A stretch of 54,621 nt of DNA from Gnomoniopsis sp. IMI 355080. Lineage: Eukaryota > Ascomycota > Sordariomycetes > Diaporthales > Gnomoniaceae. Location: contig JAPEVC010000230.1 of the NCBI GenBank assembly GCA_027946555.1, positions 1 through 54,621 on the forward strand. The letters are read 5' to 3'. Under the pieces are notes generated by a model. That model did no database searches. It saw nothing but the letters and a program-made list of their open reading frames with translations, and was not told the DNA's origin. Shown here in pieces: positions 46,829-54,621 of this stretch. Position numbers and translations under genes: made by a program. Positions within the stretch are counted from its first letter, which is position 1, and each line of letters begins with the position of its first letter.

Positions 46829-47836
46829 TCAAACTGACATCCCGTCGGCGGGGCGAGGACTAGGCCAAGATATCTTACTAACGGAATGTAGCGCCCGGTG
46901 GATGATCCCAAGTGGGAATTCGACACCCAGGCAGTCAAGCCCCCGCAACGCTTGTGCCTTGGCGAGTCTTTCAAGCCGGGGCCAAAAGGATCGAGAATAT
47001 CTCAGGATTTCTTCTTCTCTTTCAGGAATAAGCTCGAGGCTTAAGTCTCTAAGAATGGTGATTTGTTGTTCCCGGTTGTCGTCCTGGAGCAGAACGGATG
47101 TCAACCAGTACAGTTCCGTCTGGACTGCGTACAATGTCCGAGGTGAAATGACAGTATGGGAGCCTTTCAACAAGCTATCATTGAATAGAATGAAAGCATC
47201 CATTTTAATATCATCTCCTGTAGAGTCCAGAGAGAAGTGAACCAGGGGTGGTTCAAAAACTTTCCCATTCAACTTTCCAGAGACTCAGACACCTGATCTA
47301 GCTCTTTCAAATAATTAAAAGAACTATGACATGGATTAAAAGGTTCTTCTTACCATTCCATTCCATATCCTGATTCACAAGTGCGAAGATATCTTCGATA
47401 GTGAGCAACCGGTGTCCAGTGCCTGGCCCAGTCCAGGGATCAGTATCGCTGTACAGACTCAAGCCTGGGAGCCACACGAGCGTTTCTTAGCTCTCTGGAA
47501 AATCTTAAACTGTCTACTGATCTCCTGGCCGCGCAGACTCCTCGATTCATCCGATTCGCCACAATACTGCTGGGGCATGCAGGCGATATCAATCCAAATC
47601 CAGTCGCAGCTGCGATAGTGGCCTTTGCTGGCATGCTGGATTGCGATCTTGAAATCCATCGGAGTGTAGATATCGCTTCTGGTACAAGGAATAGGCTAGT
47701 CAACACCATATGTTTCTAGTTATTTCTTGTTCTTATCATGGTCCTGGAACCGCCCCCAGGTGCAGCTGATGATGATATAAGGCGTCGCCGCGAGACCATT
47801 GTACACGTTTTCCCGTTTGCGAACGTGGAATGTCAT
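46829..47836 (-). pseudogene. broken HET-domain gene
   Basis: Fragments in several frames together follow a heterokaryon-incompatibility (HET) domain: YIIISCTWGRF, WIWIDIACMPQ, ISRQFKIFQRAKK, VWLPG, FLNHPWFTSLWTLQE, DAFILFND. The order and spacing match the intact HET gene at 48400-50064 (SYTWGRW, WVDIACIDQ, IGRQAGIFQNAS, VWLWT, SSLWTLQD). Disruptions are a TAA at 47722-47720, a TAG at 47698-47696 at the place of the usual Trp (VD*PIP versus ITWKVP in the intact gene), a frameshift at about 47473-47489 before VWL, and a second at about 47196-47211 after TLQEMILK. A likely intron starts at 47355-47350 (GTAAGA). The fragment ends at TGA 46829. Intact HET proteins trigger cell death after non-self recognition. 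This copy cannot encode one. The 5' limit is approximate. Confidence 0.82.
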
Positions 47837-48399
47837 TTAAATGACATGAAGTAAACGATAGGGCTAAATGCTTTTGGGTAGCAGTGGCTCACTGTAGCTG
47901 CCGGCGACTGGTTCCTTCAGCATTGGGGGCGGAATCGGCGACGGGGGGCAAGTGAGATCCACATGATCCTGAACTCAGGTATTATTCTGGCTGTGAATGG
48001 GCTTCAAGAAACATGGTCAGGTGTCTGAAATTTTACATAAGATTCTTCCTGTAGAATTTTGCCCGTCAGCCACAGACAAGCCGTTGCTCGTGATTCTGAA
48101 ATTCGACCGAGATGACGAGTTGGAACCCTTCACTTCCGCCCATGTACTGTAAGCGACTTTCGCCACTTCCCATGTACTTACCTACTAGGCAAGTATTGGA
48201 CAGCTGTACGGTCTCTCCATTAAGCCGAGCTCGGCACGGCTGTGCAACAAATCCGCCTGCATGAATTTCCTGCACGTATTTAGGCTTCTTTATTCAAGGT
48301 TGTCTCACACGTTTCCAGCCATAGAGGCCCCCAGTCTGCGACCGTACCTGCCATCCCCTCGAGATTGAAGACACTGGCTGACATTAGCAAGCTTGTGGG
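47837..48399. other. intergenic region between the two HET loci
   Basis: 563 bp between the 5' ends of the divergent broken and intact HET genes. Contains short palindromic ATGTCATTTAAATGACAT-type sequence at 47828-47849. No gene is seen. Confidence 0.55.
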
Positions 48400-50064
48400 A
48401 TGGAGATTAGTGAAGGAGGCTCGGACGCACTCACCGGCTTGACTGCCACCAAGTTATGGCCAAGGCGACTGCTCGATGTTACAAGAATGAAGTCTTTTGA
48501 GCGAAAGGGAGGCAATATGTATGGACACAGCCGAGAGCCGGCGTACAGTGTTATTTCCTATACTTGGGGCCGTTGGCAGACTTCCGATGGTCCCCGTTTG
48601 CAGATTGATGGCATTACTTGGAAAGTTCCAGCTTTGAAAGGGGCTTTCGCTGTGGAGGAGTTCCATCGAGTCCTCATCAGGGTGGGCGAAAGGACCGGAG
48701 GACTGGTCTGGGTTGATATTGCGTGTATTGACCAAGAGAACTACGCTGTGAAGATGGATGAGATTGGCAGACAAGCCGGAATATTCCAGAATGCTTCCTT
48801 CGCTTATGTCTGGCTCTGGACGCTGCCGAAGGTGACCCTAAAGGCCAGCGTGGATACACTCCTCACATTGCCAACCGTCGATCGCGTTCAGGAGAAGTTT
48901 AGAGGCAGCAATGAAGTGGATACCATGAGGCAGCTGCTGCAAGCCGTCAGCCATATACTGCGAGACGGGTGGTTTTCGTCACTTTGGACCCTGCAAGACG
49001 CATTCTTGAGGACTGATGCGGTTTGTCTCCCACTCGAAGGGGAGTACATCAATCCGAGACCGGGATGGAGATCAATATACATAGGCTCAGTGATGAGGGA
49101 CATATGGAAAATCCTGATGGACTTGGACGATGAGACTCAGAGGTTCGACGACCCGCAGGCCAACGAACTAGCAGCCCTTCTACGAGAGCGCATCAGGGAG
49201 GCTGGCTTGATTGCGGACCCGATCTCCGAGAATCCAAACATACAGTATGGAGCCTGCAGATTCCGGAAAACGACCAAAGAGCTTGACAGGATCTACGGAA
49301 TCATGGCCATCTACGACATACAGGTCGGTGCCGCAGTACCCGGGGCCGACACCACCAAAGCACAAAGTCTGGAGGGACTGGAGCAGGAATTTGCCGCTAT
49401 CTTAAACGCCAGATCTCCATTTCTCGGGCAATATTTCGTTCACCTGAGCAGACCGATAGAAGGAAAGTCGTGGCAGATTACCCAAAACTCGCGAGTGCCT
49501 TGGTGCGACTACCTCTTCACCTCGAATGGGTTTCGCCGCTTGAACGATTGCACCATCACCGCGGTATCCGGAGAAGCTTACGCGAAATTACAAGGCTTGT
49601 CTTTGCCACTTGAGATCGTGTTCGAGTACTGGAAAGCTGCACTTTGCAAAGCACCTGAAGCAAAGAAAGTTGCAACAGGAGCGCATAAGTATCTGTATCC
49701 GGACTACTGGCACGTTGTATTGGACGATCACATTTGCAAAGGATATCCCTCGTTGCCATATATGGGTCTTGACTATTTTCAGCCGAGCCAGGCTATTGGG
49801 GAGCATGCGTACCATCTAGTCTCAGAGTTACTAGCCTTGGCTACTTTTGCAGAAACGGTCTCTGTCGTCGTGCTCGGGGAGGAACCATCAAACCACTGGC
49901 CGTCCAGAACTTTTGGACTACTAATTCTACATCAAGAAGTTGACAGGACCCAATGCCAGCGCATTGGCGTCTGTGCTTGGGAGACATGCCCTGAGGGCTT
50001 CGACGCTGAACTTGAGAAAGATTGGGTGTTGCGCTGGAGGAAATATGAAGGGATCATTCATTGA
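48400..50064 (+). CDS. HET-domain protein (heterokaryon incompatibility)
   Basis: A single uninterrupted frame of 554 residues from an ATG at 48400. The HET domain spans about residues 47-200: AYSVISYTWGRW (48-59), GLVWVDIACIDQE (101-113), IGRQAGIFQNASFAYVWLW (122-140) and GWFSSLWTLQDAFL (190-203). The rest, about 350 residues, has no recognised domain (no NACHT, WD40 or ankyrin repeats) and includes KTTKELDRIYGIMAIYDIQ, the typical post-HET segment in which the protein is compared with a ruling isoform. HET proteins act in the cytosol as non-self-triggered cell-death inducers in fungi. The lack of introns and the neighbouring broken relative are typical of this fast-evolving family. Confidence 0.9.
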   Translation: MEISEGGSDALTGLTATKLWPRRLLDVTRMKSFERKGGNMYGHSREPAYSVISYTWGRWQTSDGPRLQIDGITWKVPALKGAFAVEEFHRVLIRVGERTGGLVWVDIACIDQENYAVKMDEIGRQAGIFQNASFAYVWLWTLPKVTLKASVDTLLTLPTVDRVQEKFRGSNEVDTMRQLLQAVSHILRDGWFSSLWTLQDAFLRTDAVCLPLEGEYINPRPGWRSIYIGSVMRDIWKILMDLDDETQRFDDPQANELAALLRERIREAGLIADPISENPNIQYGACRFRKTTKELDRIYGIMAIYDIQVGAAVPGADTTKAQSLEGLEQEFAAILNARSPFLGQYFVHLSRPIEGKSWQITQNSRVPWCDYLFTSNGFRRLNDCTITAVSGEAYAKLQGLSLPLEIVFEYWKAALCKAPEAKKVATGAHKYLYPDYWHVVLDDHICKGYPSLPYMGLDYFQPSQAIGEHAYHLVSELLALATFAETVSVVVLGEEPSNHWPSRTFGLLILHQEVDRTQCQRIGVCAWETCPEGFDAELEKDWVLRWRKYEGIIH

Positions 50065-50845
50065 ATCAGCTTCCAGGATTCAACTCAAACCAGCTGTTCT
50101 CAAAGTTTGGAGGGCATGAGGAAATCCTGCTTCAGAGGTTTCAGCCAAAGAGAAGCGATGCGAGAGGAAGGAAGGCTTTCAAGATCGTTTGCAAGTTTGC
50201 CTTCACAAGAGGTAGGTAGGCAATACATTTGCAAAACTCAATTACCATATCTTTAGTAGGACGTAATCATGCCCGCTTACAATGCATCATACAGGCGTGC
50301 CTCAAGTAAATCACAAAATGACACATTGGCATAAAGCCCTTACTACTGCGCAAATAAAGGGTATAATTCCAGCAACATGCAAAGCCCACGTCGAAAGACG
50401 CTACTCTAACTACCTACCTAAGGTAATATGCCCCCTTGCCCCTGTCCCCAAAGACCAGCTTCCAGCCTTGATGAGTCTTTGCCCAGTCCCAGGCTCCCAC
50501 CGCTCCATTTCAAGTTGGAGTTCAGCCCAGCAAACGCCGACGCTATGCTTTATTACAAACAAAAGACAGAGAATCAGAGTTCTCATCCCAACCCATCACC
50601 CCATTAATCCTCTCTCCGGTCCTTCATTATGACGCCGTTTGCCTCTTGCCCCAACCCCAAAACCGGCAGATTCTGAAACAAAGGAGTGAGGCCTTACATG
50701 CCAACACCAGGGCAAAGCCGATACAAATGACTGCGAAACAGAATCCATACCCGACAAAGGAAAGAATCACGTCCACCCAAGTCAGAGCTCTCCAGGACCT
50801 CCAGAGTGCCTTCCCGGGGCTTTCGCGGCGGTCGTTATGGTGGCC
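50065..50845. other. intergenic region downstream of the HET gene
   Basis: 781 bp between the HET stop and the 3' end of the AMSH gene. Plus-strand frames at 50282-50632 and 50646-50903 lack domain character, and the second runs antisense into AMSH exon 3. No gene is claimed. Confidence 0.5.
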
Positions 50846-52618
50846 CTACTTCAGCCGTGACGACCGCAAGTCCTCGGTACGAAAGTCCAACTGGTTCGAA
50901 TGATAGACGTGCCCAGGCGGGTGACGTGCGTCCGTGTACAGGTTGTCGATGGCGTGTTGGTGGAATGTGGAGGCCTGGGTGCAGTTCAGAATAAAGTCTA
51001 AACCAGGTCCGTTGGTAAGGCGGAAGATGCCGTATCTGAAAAGGCACAAATGTCAGCTGGCTACTCTCGTGTTATGCTCTGATGGAGAACTTGGAACTTA
51101 CGAAGGCTCAGATCTTGGAGCACAAACAATGGCAATGCTTTCGGGCATCATTATTTGGTAGCCAGATTGGGTATGCAGATCTCGTGAACTCATGAAGCAT
51201 GTCTGGGTCGGGTGAGTGTGTATCCACCCAAACACCATCACGTCCTCGCGCTCGCAGAACTCCATGACCTCCTCCTCGTTATCCGTCTCGCAGGTGTCAC
51301 TCGTGCAGGTTTGCTTGGGTATCACCAGGTGGCTGATGAAAAGCGCGTTATTGACGGATGTACCGCATAATATGCCGCACATCTCTAGACCCTGACGAGT
51401 GTTGGGTGCGGCATATTTCAGGAACTCCTCACGTAGACCAGTCGGAAGGAAAATCGGACGGATAGGAGTACCATTCTCAAGGTAGGCCGCTGGTCGAAAG
51501 GTGTACCGCTCTTTGCTACTCCTTTTCGGGGGCCTGTCCGGGATGCTGAGGGTGTCAGTCGAGGAAGGAGCCTGATAGGGCGCGTATACGGGTTCTTTGT
51601 CAGGTCGCGGGGGAGCCGAGTCAGTCGGGTAGGGTGGTGGCGAGAAGTTGTCTGCGGGCTTGGGAGGGCGGGGTGGCGGTGGAACTGCACGGCGGCGATC
51701 ATATGAGTCGCCCATCCAGCTATTATCGTACTGCTGTGACGAGGATCTGGAGATGGATGGGTATTGGTAGGATGGCAGTCGGTCGTATGCGCTGTAGTCA
51801 GGAGGCTGCGATACTGGACCGTCCGAGCTCGGTGGTCGCTTGGCTCGTTCGGTCTGATCAAGCCTACGTCGTGCGGCATCCATGTTCCGCCTGAGGTCAT
51901 CGCCGTCATCTCGCCGACGTCGCGGCGCGGGGATGTCCCAGTTCTCCCAAACTCCAGCGCCCCGTCGTACTTGTTCCTCCTCGGCCGAGATGCCCGCCTG
52001 ACGGGTCGCCTTACGATCCGCGTCACGCCGCTTGATCTCTTGTTTCGCGAGGTCTACTGCCAGATCCTGATTGTCCTCCGCGTCCAGAAGCTTGGCACGT
52101 GCCTTTGGGTTCCAGGACAGCGCCGCGTCTCGTGCAGCCAGCTTCTCGTAGGGAGACCTCTCGCCCTCTAAGCCAGGCGCAGTATCCCGTTGACTTGCAG
52201 CGATCTTGAGCCATTCTTCGTGGGCATCGCTGAGCTGGGGTTTGAGAACCTGGAGAGTCTCAATGACGGGTCCCAGCTGCTGGTTCAAGGGCTTGAGGGC
52301 TCGCTTGCCCTCGAGGTTCTTTGCGTCGGGGTGTTTTGGAAGGTGTTCAAGGACGAGGGTGGAGTATCGGAGGAGGATAAGGTAGGCTTGGGAGAGGTTG
52401 CCCTCTCGAACATAGGTATTGCCCTGTTGCTTTGGGTCAGATCATGGGCTGGGCCAGGCGAGGAGCGAGGGAAGTCAACACACCTGCTTGAGGAGGAGGT
52501 CTGCAGCGCGAAGCCAGTGCTTGAGGGGGATATTGATGTTGTATTGGAACTTGTTGGCCTCATCTGAGATTTCCTTGACACTCATGGGCCTGTCAGGCAA
52601 CGACCAGGCTGTGGCCAT
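50846..52618 (-). CDS. AMSH: AMSH-type JAMM/MPN+ endosomal deubiquitinase
   Basis: Three exons, 52618-52484, 52423-51102 and 51035-50846, with introns in phases 0 and 2, give 548 residues. Residues 1-115 are the helical MIT-like/USP8-type N-terminal region (RPMSVKEISDEANKF; LLLKQ joined to GNTYVREGN). A charged coiled stretch follows (KQEIKRRDADRK). The middle (about 240-370) is Pro/Tyr-rich and disordered (PPPPRPPKPADNFSPPPYP), suited to SH3 or ESCRT partners. The catalytic MPN+ domain has EMCGILCG and the zinc motif HTHPTQTCFMSSRD, with His447, His449 and Asp460. The last exon brings the AMSH-specific zinc insertion residues (CTQ, HQH, HVYH). AMSH enzymes cut Lys63-linked ubiquitin on endosomes. 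The catalytic site is complete. Confidence 0.94.
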
Positions 52619-54267
52619 CTTGTTGGTGCTTGTGGTCAAGCAGTAGTTGGTTGAGTGTCCTCTTGGTCAGTTATCGCTTGCCGTCGGATGGGTTGGGGTC
52701 AGATGTGGTTGACCATGGTTGTTGGATGTAGCCCTGCAACGAACAGGCTTGGCCTCACTTTCCAATATGGAATTTCTGTATCTGTATCTGTACCCTCAAA
52801 TGTTGTTTGACAAAAGGAATGCGGCTGGTTGTCGAGTGCTGGACTTTGTGGCCTTTGAGTGAGTTGTCGTTGACGACGCAAGTCTGGGCAGGCAGGCCTG
52901 CTGTACCATTGTAGATTAGGCTCACATGGCAAGTGTCTCACAGCTTAGCCCCGGCTCTTCTAACCCCGCCACAGCCCCCCCTCTTCTTTGGCCCCCATTC
53001 ATCCCTGTCACCTACAGCAGAGGAGCTAGAGGGGGGTCCAGATCTTGATGCGGCCCGTGCAGCATGCACCTTGAGGGCGATGATGACATAAGCCAGACAA
53101 CTTTGCATCGAATGTCACCTCTTCCTTCTTCCTTCTAGGCCTCTTCATTACACGCAAAGCCTGAATGTTGCAAGACAAAGGGTCAAGATATTAGATTGCT
53201 CCCTCTAAATGTGAACACCTGCCTAGCCCACTTTGTTACATCGGTAGGTACATTCTGAGACCTCTATTGTACTTCCTGTGGTCTATCTAAGCTCTCCCTA
53301 GACGATTACTTACATAACCGGATGTCCTGCCAGTGAAACCCAAGTTCAACTACTATTTTAGTGTTCCCACCAATTCAGCTATTTTCATATAGAAGCATTC
53401 AATAGTTGTCATTGACACCATGTTGAGTTCATTAAAGTGGCTTGGCTGATAAACAAGGACGCATGTATGTACATTATGAATGGTGCTTTATCCATGGCTC
53501 GCTGGTAAACCGTTTGGTGGGCAATGACACCAAACAACCAACAATGATTTTGAACCGGCAAATTGTTCGTGATCAAGTCGGGGAGTCAACACTTCACTAC
53601 GAAAATTATCAAGCAAAGTTCTTTCATCAACTGTCAAAGCCTGCATCATCCTGCAACCTGTCCCCCCCCCTCCCAAAAAAAAAAACCACGACTCGCCAAG
53701 GCCGTCCAGCGCTCATCTCCGCCTCGGGAAAAATCGGAACACTCGTCCGCCTGTGTTGTTCCCGTCCAAGTCTCATCATCCCCCGGAACCACACCACCCA
53801 CCGTCATACTAGATCAACTTCTCAGCTGATTCCTGCCTTGCCCTGCTTATGCAAAGATGCACGCCATTCTCTATGGGCCTCTCCCAACGGAAGCCCAGGC
53901 CCCCTTCCCTGGGTCCATTGGATGTTATGCAGTCTGTGCTTGTACAAAGTAAACTTTTTTTTTCTCCCTTTCCTTAGTCTTCCGATTCCACGCCATCTTT
54001 GCGGGCTCTTGCGACTCGGAAGTCGCCCGTCAAATGCCGGCCAAGGGGGGCGAGGCTGTAAGGCTGAGGGATTGGGCCTTTGGGGGTGGACGCGAGATGG
54101 GGATAAAAGGCTGCTTGTTCCTCGAGACCAGCGTCCCTTTTCGTAGTAGTGCCATCAAATTATACACACACAGCATATCATTATCCAATACTCAGCAGAA
54201 TACATCTCACGTCTCACATATCCTACATCCTTCAATAATATAAGGAATTGCAACCCCATATACAAAG
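52619..54267. other. divergent intergenic region, about 1.6 kb
   Basis: Lies between the AMSH ATG and the start of the last gene. It contains homopolymers (nine C at 53662-53670, eleven A at 53675-53685) and a GATAAAAGG element near 54101. A 235-codon plus-strand frame at 53442-54146 starts at TTG, spans the homopolymers and looks like chance. No gene is claimed. Confidence 0.5.
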
Positions 54268-54621
54268 ATGACTTCCCTCACCAAATCTGACATCGATGCA
54301 AGGTGTAGAGGTATGCTTCTTCCCCCCCCCCTCTTCTTTTTTGGCCTATACAATGATCCAGGATTCAAAGCTCAACTATATACTAACACTCAATGCAGCC
54401 ACAATCGAATCCTCCTATCCTCTCTTTGTAATCCACACCAACCACGTCACCACTCTCCCATCTGTTCCCCTCCACACCCTCTGCGAACAAATCTACAACA
54501 CCGCCCTCACCAACCTCTCCCTCCACCCCATCGCGCACCTCCTCTCCCTCCGCGCCATCCTAACCACCACCCTCGACCCAGCCCACGTCGCCTTCGTCCT
54601 CCCCTCGCCCTCCTCCGCCCC
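54268..54621 (+). CDS. unrecognised protein, 5' part only (runs off the window)
   Basis: An ATG at 54268 opens a 43-bp first exon (54268-54310). An 88-bp intron follows, with GTATGC donor, a perfect TACTAAC branch at 54381-54387 and a GCAG acceptor, phase 1. Exon 2 begins at 54399 and stays open to the window end. The visible 89 residues include MTSLTKSDIDARCRAT, IESSYPLFVIHTNHVT, LCEQIYNTALTNLSLHP and TLDPAHVAFVLPSPSS. There is no signal peptide and no domain that I recognise. The clean splice signals and the strong C-rich codon choice (CTC, ACC, CCC) support a real gene. The 3' end is missing, so length and function cannot be judged. Confidence 0.65.
   Translation, partial: MTSLTKSDIDARCRGMLLPPPLFFFGLYNDPGFKAQLYTNTQCSHNRILLSSLCNPHQPRHHSPICSPPHPLRTNLQHRPHQPLPPPHRAPPLPPRHPNHHPRPSPRRLRPPLALLRP

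Noticed and set aside
50882..50920. GGTTCGAAT sequence resembling a tRNA T-loop
   Set aside because: No acceptor, D or anticodon stem is formed around it, and it lies inside the last coding exon of the AMSH gene.
53442..54146. A 234-codon plus-strand frame upstream of the last gene
   Set aside because: Begins at TTG and passes through C and A homopolymers; composition is not protein-like.

Overview
The window is nuclear DNA of a filamentous ascomycete fungus (Pezizomycotina). Nearly every gene is split by short introns (mostly 55-125 bp) with GT..AG ends and CTAAC/CTGAC-type branch sites. The gene content is also typical of these fungi: HET-domain genes, a Pth11-like receptor, and a secreted heme-thiolate peroxygenase lie beside universal housekeeping genes. 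I cannot name genus or class. No tRNA, rRNA, CRISPR array or intact transposon was seen.

Layout. 1-6.4 kb is gene-poor and holds one alpha/beta hydrolase (2.6-3.4 kb, minus). 6.4-10.4 kb is a housekeeping block: mitochondrial ribosomal protein mL49 (minus) is divergent from translation factor eIF3e (plus), followed by a 75-residue B12D/MLRQ-type mitochondrial membrane protein whose two short exons are easily missed. 12.2-18.5 kb is accessory: an unspecific-peroxygenase-like secreted enzyme, a convergent Ser/His/Arg-rich protein with two 45-residue repeats, an AT-rich gene-free stretch with a telomere-like motif, and a seven-transmembrane Pth11-like receptor with an odd exon structure. 19.8-30.4 kb is core: APC1 (cell cycle, minus) divergent from VPS41 (vacuolar tethering, plus).

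32.7-44.2 kb is metabolic: a flavin monooxygenase, an amino-acid/amine permease, an M13 metallopeptidase, an aldehyde dehydrogenase and a salicylate-hydroxylase-like FAD monooxygenase. Together they could form a loose catabolic or small-molecule group (peptide breakdown, amine uptake, oxidation), but this is inference from adjacency. 45.3-50.1 kb holds a MYND zinc-finger protein, a broken HET gene (two in-frame stops and two frameshifts) and an intact HET gene on the opposite strand. 50.8-52.6 kb encodes an AMSH-type JAMM deubiquitinase. The window ends inside an unrecognised gene that starts at 54268.

Most CDS models were rebuilt by hand by joining exons across consensus splice sites. All are reading-frame consistent from ATG to stop, but none has transcript support here.
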